The notes under the pieces were generated by a model. It saw nothing but the letters and a program-made list of their open reading frames with translations. It did no database searches and was not told where the DNA came from. 64,000 nt of DNA from Streptomyces sp. NBC_01478 (lineage in GTDB: Bacteria > Actinomycetota > Actinomycetes > Streptomycetales > Streptomycetaceae): NCBI RefSeq assembly GCF_036227225.1, contig NZ_CP109444.1, positions 8,847,501-8,911,500 of the forward strand. The letters are read 5' to 3'. The translations under genes were made by a program, and so were the position numbers. This document shows, one piece after another, positions 43,822-53,300 of the stretch. Numbering within the stretch: position 1 is the first letter of the stretch; each line of letters opens with the position of its first letter.

Positions 43822-45860
43822 CGATCACGGACGGCACCGGAGACGTCGACACGGGCGTTTCGCACGACGCCGTGGCCTTCGCCGCCGAGTCGGCGACCAA
43901 CGCCCTTCTCGCCCGGCTCGGTCGCCTCCGTGAGCGGGTCGCCCTCCTCGTCGACCGGCGCTCCGCCGCCGACCCCACGGCCGGCGACCCGCTGCGCGGC
44001 CTGTACCTCCAGGAGGAGGCGGTACGGCATCTGCTGCTGCGCTCGCCGCAACCGGCCCCGCCCGCACCGGAGTCGACGCACGGACCGGCCGACCGCCTCG
44101 CCGCCCTGCACCTGACCGACCTCGACACCGCCCTCCTCCTCGTCGCCCTCGCCCCCGACCTGGACCGCACCTTCGAGCCCCTCTACGGCTACCTCAACGA
44201 CGACGTCGGCCGCCGCCGGGCCACCGTGGGCCTCGCCCTCGACCTGTGCGGCATCCCCGCGCACGAGGCGACGGGCCGGGCCCGGTTCCGCCCCACGGCC
44301 CCGCTGTCCGCCCTCGGACTGCTCACCGTGGAGGAACCCGAACGCCCCTTCCTCAGCCGCTCGTTGCGCGTCCCGGACCGGGTCGTGGCGCATCTCCTCG
44401 GCGACGACACCCCGGACGCGACCCTCACCGGGCACCTCCACCCCCTGCCCGCGCCGAGCCTGCCGTACGACGGACAAGAACCGGGCACGGACGGCGAGTT
44501 CACCGGCTTCGTGGACAAGCTGGGCGCGCTGCTCGCCGAAGGGCCGCCCGTCGCCGTGTATCTGAGGGAACGTCACGAGGGCGACGGGCTCGTGTGCGTG
44601 GCGACGGCACTGCACGCGGCGGCTGTGGCCGCCGTGCGGTTCTCCGGGCCCGAGGAGCGGGTGCCGGAGCTGCTGCGCGAGGCCCGGCTGGGCGGCCGTA
44701 CGGTCGTCGTGAGCGGACTGCCCGACCAACCCGGGCCGTTGGTACGAGCGTTGACCGCCGCCACCGATGTCTCCGTGCTGATCGCCGGTGCGCGGCCGTA
44801 CGACCCGCAGTGGTGCGAGAGCGATCCGCTGATCCTGGAGGCGCCCCGGCAGCGGGCCGCCACCGTGCGGGCCTGGACGGATGCCGTCGGCGAGGGCGGC
44901 GGCTTCGACGTGCGGGCCACCGTCGCGCCGTACCATCTCGGCGCCGACCGCATCGCGCGCGCCGCCCGGGCGGCCCGGGGGCTCGCCGCGTTCGACGGCA
45001 CCCCGCTGACCGCGGCCCATCTGCGGCTCGCGGCACGGCAGCAGTCGGCGTCGGGGCTCGAACGGCACGCCCGGCGGATCCGGCCCGCCGTCGACTGGCG
45101 GGACCTCGTCCTGCCCGACCGCTCCCTGACCCAGCTCCACGAACTCGCCCTGCGCGCCCGGCACCGCGACCGGGTCCTCGGCGACTGGCGGCTGAGCGCG
45201 GGCGGCGGCCGGGGTCGTGGCGTGCTCGGCCTGTTCGCGGGCGAGTCCGGGACCGGCAAGACACTCTCGGCGGAGGTCGTCGCGGCCGAACTCGGCCTGG
45301 ATCTCTATGTCGTTCAGCTGTCGTCGATCGTCGACAAGTACGTCGGCGAGACCGAGAAGAACCTCGAACGCATCTTCACGGAGGCGGACCGCACCGACGC
45401 CGTGCTCCTCTTCGACGAGGCCGACGCCGTCTTCGGCAAGCGGTCCGAGGTGAAGGACTCGCACGACCGGTACGCCAACATGGAGAGCGCCTATCTGCTC
45501 CAACGGCTGGAGTCCTTCGACGGGATCGCGCTGCTCACCACCAACCTGCGCGCCAACATCGACGAGGCGTTCACCCGCCGGCTCGATCTGGTCGTCGACT
45601 TCCCGTTCCCGGACCCGGCACAGCGGCTCGCGCTGTGGCGGCACGGCCTGACCCATGTGCCGAGCGCACCCGACCTCGAACTCACCCCGCTGGCCAAGGA
45701 GTTCGAGCTGGCCGGCGGTTCCATCCGCAGCGCCGTCGTCACCGCCGCCTACCTGGCCGCCGGACGCGGGGACACGGTCGGTGCGGCGGACCTCCTGGAG
45801 GGGGCCCGCCGCGAGTACCGCAAGGCGGGGCGGCTGGTGCCCGGCGAGGGCACCTGGTAG
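43818..45860 (+). CDS. cis15: CIS AAA+ ATPase (Pvc15/Afp15-like)
   Basis: 680 residues, ATG 43818. The N-terminal 400 residues are helical and divergent; the C-terminal AAA+ domain has Walker A GESGTGKT (about 475), VDKYVGETEKNLERIF pore-loop region, Walker B VLLFDEADAVFG (about 530), and arginine-finger region TNLRANIDEAFTRRLD. Counterparts in PVC and Afp are needed for assembly or quality control and are not part of the finished particle. Co-translated with the cap gene. Confidence 0.95.
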   Translation: MTITDGTGDVDTGVSHDAVAFAAESATNALLARLGRLRERVALLVDRRSAADPTAGDPLRGLYLQEEAVRHLLLRSPQPAPPAPESTHGPADRLAALHLTDLDTALLLVALAPDLDRTFEPLYGYLNDDVGRRRATVGLALDLCGIPAHEATGRARFRPTAPLSALGLLTVEEPERPFLSRSLRVPDRVVAHLLGDDTPDATLTGHLHPLPAPSLPYDGQEPGTDGEFTGFVDKLGALLAEGPPVAVYLRERHEGDGLVCVATALHAAAVAAVRFSGPEERVPELLREARLGGRTVVVSGLPDQPGPLVRALTAATDVSVLIAGARPYDPQWCESDPLILEAPRQRAATVRAWTDAVGEGGGFDVRATVAPYHLGADRIARAARAARGLAAFDGTPLTAAHLRLAARQQSASGLERHARRIRPAVDWRDLVLPDRSLTQLHELALRARHRDRVLGDWRLSAGGGRGRGVLGLFAGESGTGKTLSAEVVAAELGLDLYVVQLSSIVDKYVGETEKNLERIFTEADRTDAVLLFDEADAVFGKRSEVKDSHDRYANMESAYLLQRLESFDGIALLTTNLRANIDEAFTRRLDLVVDFPFPDPAQRLALWRHGLTHVPSAPDLELTPLAKEFELAGGSIRSAVVTAAYLAAGRGDTVGAADLLEGARREYRKAGRLVPGEGTW

Positions 45861-45876
45861 CGGCCCAACGGCCTTG

Positions 45877-47295
45877 CTACACCGTGAACTTGACGGCCAC
45901 CAGCCAGCGGGAGTTGTCGAGCGTTCCGCCGAAGAGGTACTTGGGGCGCGCGTCCGCACACCCCTGACCGCCCCAGTCCCAGCCGGTGTTGCGGGCCGTC
46001 TCGCAGACCTGGCCGCTGCCGATGTTGATGGCGAAGCCCGTCATATAGGGGGCGCCGTCCTTCGAACTGCCGATGTAGTTGTCCTTGTTGTCGTCGATGA
46101 TCGCCGTCCACTGCGGTTCCCAGTGGCCGTTGCCGTCGGTCGAGTCGGGGTTGTGGATGAAGGCGTTGGCGGCCGAGCCGAGGCTTCCCGACACCGCGAT
46201 GTTCAGTGCCGTGATCTGCTTGGCGTCGTCGACCGTGCCGGTCGCGGCCCCGTCGCAGACCGCGTCCGTCCAGCCGTCGCCCGCGATGAAGGCGCGGTAG
46301 CAGATGTGGCGGCCCGCGTCCTTCGCGGCCAGCTTCTTCACCGCGGTCGCCGCCGTCGCCGGTTTGGGCTTGGGCTTGGCGGACGCCGTGGATCCGCCCC
46401 CGCCCCCGTCCGCCGCCGCGGCGGTCGAGGTCACGGCGACCGGCGGGGGAGCCGCGGCCGTCGCGGTGGGCGGCGGCGGCACACTGGCGGTCGGCGAGGG
46501 AGCGGGCGCCAGCGTGCTCACGCCCGCGTCCTTGAGCTGCTCGGTGGCGGCCGTCCGCACCTGCGGCTTGTACGCGATCCACAGCATCAGGAAGGTGAGC
46601 GCGAGCGCGAGGACGGCCCCGAGGAAGGTGGCCAGCCAGCGCGGCAGGAACCCGCGCTGAAGGTAAGTCCCCTCCACCGGAAGGGGGTTGGCACCGGACC
46701 GCAGCACGTTCAGCGTGTACGGCCGCTGCTCCTTCGGCCCGAACCAGATGATCTTCCGCGGCTTCAGCGACGCCTTGACGAAGGCGGCCCGGCCCGGCTC
46801 GATCTGCACATTGCCCGGATGGATGTCGTACGCCAGTTGGTCGCCGTTGTCGCTGCCGCTGATCGACGCCGTGAGCCTGGTGTTGCCGAGGTTGTCCACG
46901 GCCAGTCGCGGGCGGCCCCGGAAACGTCCCTTGACCGTCGGCGGCACCAGCTCCGCCCGCACCTCCGTGAACGGGGTGATGGTCAGATTGCCCTCGGGGA
47001 CGGTGACCGCCTCCGGGTGCTCGGTCGGCGTGATCCGCACCGCGTACGGGTTCGGGCCCGCCGTCGCGTCCGGGGTGCGCGGCGGCGTGAACGTCAGATC
47101 GACCGTACCCGTCGTGCCCGGATAGAGCCGCAGCGTCTGCGGCTCCACAGCGGTCCAGGGAGCGATGCTCCCGACCGGCTCGAAGCGGTACTCGTCCACG
47201 ACGTCGCCGGTGTTGCGCAGCCGCAGCCGCACACGGGTACTGCCACCGGGATCGACGGTCGCGGACGCGGGCTCCAGGGAGGTCCACAGACTCAT
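45877..47295 (-). CDS. CIS-associated membrane protein: Ig-like domains, one TM, ChW-like C-terminus
   Basis: 472 residues, ATG 47295, the only gene of the CIS block on the minus strand. N-terminal 220 residues form two Ig-like/COG1470-type beta domains (WTSLEPASATVDPGGSTRVRLRLRN; GNLTITPFTEVRAELVPP). One membrane helix (about 225-248), a Pro/Ala/Thr linker (265-320), and a C-terminal domain with a clostridial-hydrophobic-W-like repeat (AFIAGDGWTDAVCDGAATG) and RNTGWDWGGQG. Homologues in Streptomyces CIS loci are often called hydrolytic protein, but no hydrolase catalytic motif is visible. It might be a cargo, a membrane partner or a surface binder. Confidence 0.75.
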   Translation of the reverse strand: MSLWTSLEPASATVDPGGSTRVRLRLRNTGDVVDEYRFEPVGSIAPWTAVEPQTLRLYPGTTGTVDLTFTPPRTPDATAGPNPYAVRITPTEHPEAVTVPEGNLTITPFTEVRAELVPPTVKGRFRGRPRLAVDNLGNTRLTASISGSDNGDQLAYDIHPGNVQIEPGRAAFVKASLKPRKIIWFGPKEQRPYTLNVLRSGANPLPVEGTYLQRGFLPRWLATFLGAVLALALTFLMLWIAYKPQVRTAATEQLKDAGVSTLAPAPSPTASVPPPPTATAAAPPPVAVTSTAAAADGGGGGSTASAKPKPKPATAATAVKKLAAKDAGRHICYRAFIAGDGWTDAVCDGAATGTVDDAKQITALNIAVSGSLGSAANAFIHNPDSTDGNGHWEPQWTAIIDDNKDNYIGSSKDGAPYMTGFAINIGSGQVCETARNTGWDWGGQGCADARPKYLFGGTLDNSRWLVAVKFTV

Positions 47296-47340
47296 GTGCC
47301 GACGCTACGACGGACGGTGAGGGCGCGTCAGGAGTCGCCA

Positions 47341-47358
47341 GGGCAACAGCAGTTGCCC
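47341..47358. promoter_or_regulatory. Palindromic operator candidate in the sheath/ChW divergent region
   Basis: GGGCAAC-AGCA-GTTGCCC, a perfect 7-bp inverted repeat. A related GGGCAA-N5-TTGCCC lies at 47451-47467. Both lie between the divergent ChW-protein and sheath genes. Confidence 0.55.
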
Positions 47359-47441
47359 AAAAGGGCCGCCGGCCAAACCCGTCACCGGCTCGGCCGCGAC
47401 GCGGGCCACTGCGGCCTGCCCTCCCCGGCTGCGGAGCGGAC

Positions 47442-47467
47442 TGCCCCTGAGGGCAAGCACGTTGCCC
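47442..47467. promoter_or_regulatory. Nested palindromes upstream of the sheath gene
   Basis: TGCCC-CTGA-GGGCA (47442-47455) overlaps GGGCAA-GCACG-TTGCCC (47451-47467). Two alternative dyads sharing GGGCA suggest an operator with two occupancy states. Candidate sites for the LAL or NarL-type regulator of this cluster. Confidence 0.5.
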
Positions 47468-47518
47468 CCAGGCAGGCACTCCAGGACGTTTCGGCGGCCG
47501 GGGCACGCGCGTGAGGCT

Positions 47519-47531
47519 TAAGAGCGTCTTA
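47519..47531. promoter_or_regulatory. TAAGA-GCG-TCTTA inverted repeat near the sheath start
   Basis: Perfect 5-bp arms, 25 nt before the sheath ATG, probably within the 5' leader or over the -10 region. It may be a short leader hairpin. Confidence 0.35.
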
Positions 47532-47556
47532 TCTCGTACCCCGAGGAGAGCAGAGC

Positions 47557-49140
47557 ATGCCGTCCTACCTGTCACCCGGCGTCTACGTCGAGGAGGTGGC
47601 CAGCGGCTCGCGCCCGATCGAGGGAGTGGGCACTTCGGTGGCGGCCTTCGTGGGCCTGGCCCCGACCGGTCCACTGAACGAGCCGACCCTGGTGACCAAC
47701 TGGACGCAGTACGTGGCTGCCTTCGGTGAGTTCACCGACGGGTACTACCTCGCCCACTCGGTCTACGGCTTCTTCAACAACGGCGGTTCGGCCGCCTACG
47801 TCGTCCGCGTCGGCGGCACCGCCGAGGGCACCGCCGCCGAGTCCAACTCCCCGTCCGCCGTGACGGGTTCGGCCGCACCGGCCGCGCTGCCGCCCGGTGA
47901 GCCGGCCCAGCTCGGCACCTTCGCCGTGACCGCGCTCGCGCCCGGCGACCTGAGCGTCGAGGTGGCCGACGCCGAGGGCGAAGGCCCGGCGGAACGCTTC
48001 CGGCTGGTCGTCAAGGACGCCGGCAGGGACGTCGAGAGCTTCGACGTGACCGCCAAGAAGGGCGGCCGCAACTACGTCGTCACCCAGGTCAAGGAACGTT
48101 CCAAGCTCATCGCCGTGACCGAGGCCGCGCCCGCCGCGCAACTGGCCCGCCCGGAGAACCAGACGGTCGCGCTCAGGGCGCCCGCCGCCACACCGGCCGT
48201 ACCCGGCAAGGCAACTGACGTTCCGTCACATCCCGGCCCGGCCACCTACCTCGGTGACTCCGCCGACCGCACCGGCTTCGGCGGCCTGGAGGCCGTGGAC
48301 GAGATCTCCATGGTCGCGGTGCCCGACCTGATGGCCGCCTACCAGCGCGGCGCGATCGACCTGGAGGCCGTCAAGGCCGTCCAGTTGGGCCTGATCGCGC
48401 ACTGCGAGCTGATGGGCGACCGGGTCGCCGTCGTCGACCCGCCGCCGGGCCTGAACGCCCAGCAGGTCCGCGTCTGGCGGCAGGAGACGGCCGGCTACGA
48501 CTCCAAGTACGCGGCCCTGTACTACCCGTGGATCAAGACCTTCGACCCGTCCAGCGGACAGTCCCGGCTGATCCCGCCGAGCGGCCACATCGCCGGCGTC
48601 TGGGCCCGCAACGACTCCGAGCGCGGTGTGCACAAGGCGCCGGCCAACGAGGTCGTACGCGGCGCGGTCGACCTGGAGACCCAGATAACCCGCGGCGAGC
48701 AGGACTTGCTCAACCCCATCGGCGTCAACTGCATCCGCGCCTTCCCGGGCCGCGGCATCCGTGTCTGGGGCGCCCGCACGATGTCCTCCGACCCGGCCTG
48801 GCGCTACCTCAACATCCGCCGGTACTTCAACTACCTGGAGGAGTCGATCCTGATCGGCACCCAGTGGGTGGTGTTCGAGCCGAACGACCACGCCCTGTGG
48901 GCCCGGATCCGGCGCAACATCTCGGCCTTCCTGGTCAACGAGTGGCGCAGCGGTGCCCTGTTCGGCCAGCGGCCGGAGGAGGCGTACTACGTCAAGTGCG
49001 ACGAGGAGACCAACCCGCCGGAGTCGGTCGACGTCGGCCGGGTCGTCTGCGAGATCGGCATCGCACCGGTCAAGCCGGCCGAGTTCGTGATCTTCCGGCT
49101 GGCCCAGTTCTCCAGCGGCAGCGGGGAGTTGGAGGAGTAG
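47557..49140 (+). CDS. cis2: CIS contractile sheath protein
   Basis: 527 residues, ATG 47557 with GAGGAGAG upstream. Starts with PSYLSPGVYVEEVASGSRPIEGVGTSVAAFVG, the highly conserved opening of phage-tail-like sheaths, and ends with the C-terminal sheath domain (GIRVWGARTMSS, RRYFNYLEESILIGTQWVVFEPND). The variable middle (about 90-215) is an Ala/Pro-rich outer domain. It polymerises around the tube and drives it forward on contraction. Usually the most highly expressed CIS gene. Confidence 0.97.
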   Translation: MPSYLSPGVYVEEVASGSRPIEGVGTSVAAFVGLAPTGPLNEPTLVTNWTQYVAAFGEFTDGYYLAHSVYGFFNNGGSAAYVVRVGGTAEGTAAESNSPSAVTGSAAPAALPPGEPAQLGTFAVTALAPGDLSVEVADAEGEGPAERFRLVVKDAGRDVESFDVTAKKGGRNYVVTQVKERSKLIAVTEAAPAAQLARPENQTVALRAPAATPAVPGKATDVPSHPGPATYLGDSADRTGFGGLEAVDEISMVAVPDLMAAYQRGAIDLEAVKAVQLGLIAHCELMGDRVAVVDPPPGLNAQQVRVWRQETAGYDSKYAALYYPWIKTFDPSSGQSRLIPPSGHIAGVWARNDSERGVHKAPANEVVRGAVDLETQITRGEQDLLNPIGVNCIRAFPGRGIRVWGARTMSSDPAWRYLNIRRYFNYLEESILIGTQWVVFEPNDHALWARIRRNISAFLVNEWRSGALFGQRPEEAYYVKCDEETNPPESVDVGRVVCEIGIAPVKPAEFVIFRLAQFSSGSGELEE

Positions 49141-49205
49141 GCGAGCCCGGCGCGCCTACCGCCGCTCCAGGTAGTTCTCAACACCCTTAGAAGGACAGCG
49201 AATTC

Positions 49206-49649
49206 ATGAGTCTCCAGCCGGGTGACGCCCTCACCTCACACAATTTCGGCCTGCAGATCGACGGCGTGATGGTCGAGTACCTCGCGGAGGTCAGCGGCCT
49301 CAGCATCGAGCAGGACGTCATCACGTACCAGCAGAACACCCCCAACGGCCAGAACGTGGTGAAGAACCTGCCGGGCGTGAAGAAGAACGGCACCTGCACC
49401 GTCATCCGCGGCATGACCCAGTCGGCCTCGTTCACCCAGTGGATCAACGAGTCGATCTCCGGCCAGATGACCACCGCGCGCAAGAACGCGTCGATCATCA
49501 TGATGGACTTCCAGAACAACCCGGTGAAGCGCTACCACCTGCGCAACGCCTGGTGCAGCAAGATCGACGCGAGCACGGTGAAGGCGGGCGAGGCCGCGGC
49601 CCTCACCGAGTCCGTGACCATCGTGTTCGAAGAACTGGTCATCGAATAA
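49206..49649 (+). CDS. cis1: CIS inner tube protein (Pvc1-like)
   Basis: 147 residues, ATG 49206 with AAGGA upstream. gpFI/Hcp-like tube fold: FGLQIDGVMVEYLAEVSGL, PGVKKNGTCTVIRGMT, and the final VTIVFEELVIE strand. Stacked hexameric rings form the inner tube. Follows the sheath gene by 65 nt. The stop codon shares a base with the next ATG (TAATG). Confidence 0.96.
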   Translation: MSLQPGDALTSHNFGLQIDGVMVEYLAEVSGLSIEQDVITYQQNTPNGQNVVKNLPGVKKNGTCTVIRGMTQSASFTQWINESISGQMTTARKNASIIMMDFQNNPVKRYHLRNAWCSKIDASTVKAGEAAALTESVTIVFEELVIE

Positions 49650-50161
49650 TGCGGCGTTCGGGGGCGGCGGCCGCGGCGATGGCGGTGCCGGGTGCGGGTG
49701 CGGGTGCGGGTGCGGATTCGGTGGCCGAGGTGGGCGCGGGGCCGATACCGGCTCCGGCCCCGGCGGCCGCCGCTCCGGCCGTACGGCAGACGCTGCGGAC
49801 CGAGTTCCCCTTCCAACTGCCGCGCGGTTACGTCGACGAGTCCGGCACGGTCCACCAGGACGGCGTGATGCGACTGGCCACCGCACGCGACGAGTTGGTG
49901 CCGCTGCGGGACGTGCGCGTGCAGGAGAACCCGGCGTATCTGTCGGTGGTGCTGCTCGGCCGGGTGATCACGAGGCTGGGCACCGTCCCCATGGTCCACG
50001 ACGGGATCGTGGAGAACATGTTCGCCTCCGACCTCGCCTTCCTCCAGGACTTCTACCGCCAGATCAACGCGGAGGGCCACACCCGCGCGGCAGTTCAGTG
50101 CCCGCACTGCGCGGAACCCTTCGAGGTGGAGCTCGGCGGGAGCCGCCTGGGGGAATCGTGA
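49649..50161 (+). CDS. CIS tail-assembly-chaperone-like protein with CxxC end
   Basis: 170 residues, ATG 49649 overlapping the tube stop. The first 50 residues are Ala/Gly/Pro-rich and lie over a G-quadruplex motif. Residues 60-145 (FPFQLPRGYVDESGTVHQDGVMR, RDVRVQENPAYLSVVLLGRVIT, FLQDFYRQIN) have the look of Mu/P2-type phage tail assembly chaperones. Residues 155-165 carry CPHC, a possible half zinc site. Location between the tube gene and the large gene at 50318 is the usual chaperone position in contractile tails. Product function is inferred from order and pattern. Confidence 0.65.
   Translation: MRRSGAAAAAMAVPGAGAGAGADSVAEVGAGPIPAPAPAAAAPAVRQTLRTEFPFQLPRGYVDESGTVHQDGVMRLATARDELVPLRDVRVQENPAYLSVVLLGRVITRLGTVPMVHDGIVENMFASDLAFLQDFYRQINAEGHTRAAVQCPHCAEPFEVELGGSRLGES
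49690..49710 (+). other. Perfect G-quadruplex motif at the start of the chaperone-like gene
   Basis: Four GGG tracts at 49690, 49696, 49702 and 49708, each separated by TGC, on the coding strand 41 nt into the gene. This fits the canonical G3N3 pattern and could fold in the mRNA. Confidence 0.75.
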
Positions 50162-50316
50162 CGTACGCGACCGACCGGCTGCACGAGGAGATCGCGTACG
50201 TCGCCTACCACTTCCACTGGAGCCTGGAGGACATCCTGGACCTCGAACACCACGACCGCCGCCGCTACACGGGCGAGATCGCGTCCCTGGTGACGCGGTC
50301 CGGGGCGGAGGGCTGA
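50158..50316 (+). CDS. 52-residue CIS protein (DUF6760/phage GpE-like)
   Basis: GTG 50158 overlaps the stop of the preceding gene (GTGA). The protein reads as a single helical unit with the core YVAYHFHWSLEDILDLEHHD, close in pattern to phage P2 GpE (FHWPP...L..L..WR), which in P2 is expressed by a frameshift next to its tail chaperone. Here the second part is reached through a GTGA overlap instead. Stop is followed after 1 nt by the next ATG, so translation is coupled on both sides. Confidence 0.75.
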   Translation: MTYATDRLHEEIAYVAYHFHWSLEDILDLEHHDRRRYTGEIASLVTRSGAEG

Positions 50317-50317
50317 G

Positions 50318-53300
50318 ATGGGGTTCTTGGACCGGTTGCGGGGGCGGGACGACGGGGCTCGGGCTGAGTCAGGGGCCGCGGTCGGTGATGCGGGCTCCGA
50401 CCCCGACGGCTCTACGGGTTCTGCGGGTTCTACGGCTTCCACGAGTTCTACGGGGCCTGCTGTGAGGGTGGCCGCCTGGCCGGGGCTGGCGCCGATTCAG
50501 CGGGCCTCCGCCGTAGGGGGTACCGGGGTGGCCGACACCGGGTTCGGCGCGCGGTTGCCCACGTGGCAGAACCCGTCGTTCACGGGGACGGGGTTCCGCG
50601 CGGTGCTGGACGCGGAGCGGAGTGCGCGGATCGCGGGTTCCCCGCCGATGCGTGCGGCACGGGCGGTGCCGAGTCTGGGACAGCCGGCGGGTGAACTGCC
50701 GTTGGCGGGTCGTGCGGCGGCGGCACCGGTGGAGCGGGCTGCGGCGGTGCCGTTGCGGACGACTGCGGGACGGGGGGTGTCCGGGACGCTCGGTGTTCAG
50801 CGGGCGGTGCCTCTCGTACGGGGTGGTTCCTCCGGTGTGAAGGCGGAGGCGGTGAGGCCGGTCGGGTCGGATTCCGGGGTCGAACCGGTGCGTCCGGCTT
50901 CCGGTGTGCGGGTGACTGCGGTGTCGTCGGAGCCGCTTCGGCCGGGCTCGTTGACACGGGCTGGGGCGGGTGCGGCCGCGGTCGCGGTGCAGCGGAAGCT
51001 GGTTGCCCGGCGGAACTCGGCTGCTGTCGGGGGCGGTTCGGGGAGCGGTTCGGGTGACGACAAGGGTGACAAGGGTGGGGAGTCCGGGTCCGCGTCAACT
51101 GACGCCAGCCGAGGCGGTGTTACTCCGGACGGTGAGTCGCCTGTCCCGTTCGTCGATCCTGCGACCGGTGACGGGACCCCCGCCAGGGGCAACGTGGCTG
51201 GGGTCGTTCCGGCGGCTCCGGGCGGCCCGACAGCCGTCGCCACCGGTGCGGCCAAGCCCGCCGTGCAACGCCGACCGGCTACCAACTCGGTTGCACCACA
51301 GGCTTCTTCGGGTCGGGCCACGACACCGCGGAGGCCCTCGGCGAACGGCGGTGACGACCCCGCGGGCCCCGGCGGACATGGCGACGGGGCTCCCGTCTCC
51401 GGGAACGGGACTGGGAGCGGGAGCGGTACGGACAGGGTGCAGCGGTCGATTCCCGCGCCGGACATGACGGTCGCCGCCCGCGCATCGCTGCCCGTGCAAC
51501 GCGCGATGACCGCATCCGCTCCACGCGACGCCGACACCGCCCAGCCTCGCCCCAACACCCCAGCACCGCCGACCCCCGCGGAACCGGACAACGATCCAAC
51601 CCCCGGCCCTACGTCCCCTCCCGCACCCCAGGTCCAACGCAGCGCCGTGCCCCACACACCCCGCGTTCCCCTCGGTGCCCCGCTCGTCACACACCAGGCG
51701 GTGCGGCGTTCGGCGGCTCACTCCGTGCCGGGGGAGTTGCCCAACACCCCTTCCCCGCAAGGTGATTCGCCCACGGTCCCGGAAGCAGGTTCGGCAACCC
51801 CCGTCCCGCCTCCGCCGACGACCACTCCCACCCGGCGCCGATCACCCCTCGGCGCCCCCGTCACCAGCACCCCCGCAGACGCCAAGCCCCTCACCGGCTC
51901 GCCCATCCCGCAGGCCGGCGCTGAACACCGTACGGAACCGGTTCCAAGGCCGACGATCCAACGAAGCGCGACTCCGAGCACGCTTGTACCGGTCACCACG
52001 ACGTACCCGACCACCGCGCACGGCCCGACCGCAGCCCCCGCGACACCGAGCCCGGCGATCCAGCGCAGCGCCCCCGAGAGCACGCCGATGCCGGCCACGC
52101 AGGCCTCCTCGGCAACCACGCCCCCGAGCACCGCGCACCGTCCGATCGCAGCGTCGCCACCCTCGGGTTCGGAGCCGACGATCCAGCGAAGTGCGGCCCC
52201 CAGCAGGCCTGTTGTACCTGCTCCGCAGACTCCGTCAGTCACCTCGTCAGCGCTGCCGACGCCGGGTCAGGGTCCGGCGGTTCAGCCCAGCGTCGCCCCA
52301 AGCGCGACTGTGCCGCCCTCGCAGATCCCCTCGGCCGGCGCGTCCTCGCCCGCCGTGCGCCCTACCGCCGCAGACGGTGCGACTGGAGCCCCGGCCAACT
52401 CGTCAGTCCTGCCGATGCCGGGCCTGGGTCCGTCGGTGCAGCGGAGTGTCGCCCCGAGTGCCCCTGTGCCGCCCTCGCACATCCCCTCGGCCAGCGCGCC
52501 CTCGCCTGCCGTGCGCCGAACTGCCACAGGCGGCGCGACTGCAGCCCCGGTCGACTGGTCAGTCCTGCCGATGCAGGGTCAGGGGCCGTCGGTTCAGCGG
52601 AGTGTCGCCCCGAGCACGCCTGTGCCGCCCCTGCGGGCCCCCTCGGCCAGCGCGCCTTCGCCAGCGGCGCGCCCAACTGCCACAGGCGGCCTGACCGGAG
52701 TCCAGGCCGACTCGGTAGTCCTGCCGGTGCCGGGCCTGGGTCCGTCGGTGCAGCGGAGTGTCGCCCCGAGCGCCCCTGTGCCGCCCCCGCATACCCCTTC
52801 GGCCACCGAGCCCTCGCCTGTCGCGCGCCGAACTGCCACAGGCGGCGCGCCTGGAGCCCCGGCCACCTCAGCAGTCCCGCCGACGTCGGGCCCGGGTCCG
52901 ACGGTCCAGCGAAGCGCCGCCCCGACCGCCCCTGTACCGCCCCCGCGCACCCCTTCCGCCACGCGCCCAACTACCGCACTCCTGCCGACGGTTGCCCCGG
53001 TGAAGGCCGCGTCTCCGGCTCCGACTCCGTCCTCGGCTGTGATCCCACCCTCGGCGGTGACTTCGTCCAGGATCGGACCCCGATCCTCGGATCTGGCTCC
53101 CCCTTCGGCCGAGAGCCCATCCCCGGCAGGGCCTCGTCCCTCGGCCGTAACTCCGCCCCCAGCCGTGCCTTCGTCTACAGCCGCGAGCCCGCCCCACGTT
53201 GGGTCCCCGCCCCCGGCCCCGAGCACGTCCTCAGCCGGACGCTCAGCCGGACCCTCTACCACGACTCAACACCGCGCCACGAAGCTGACTCCCCCCAGCC

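Noticed and set aside
50150..50165. Programmed ribosomal frameshift between the two chaperone-like genes
   Set aside because: The genes overlap as GTGA, which explains coupling by restart. No slippery heptamer was seen near the end of the first gene.
52253..52980. Regular repeats resembling a CRISPR array
   Set aside because: Units are 156 bp, contiguous and in frame with a protein; there are no unique spacers and no cas genes.
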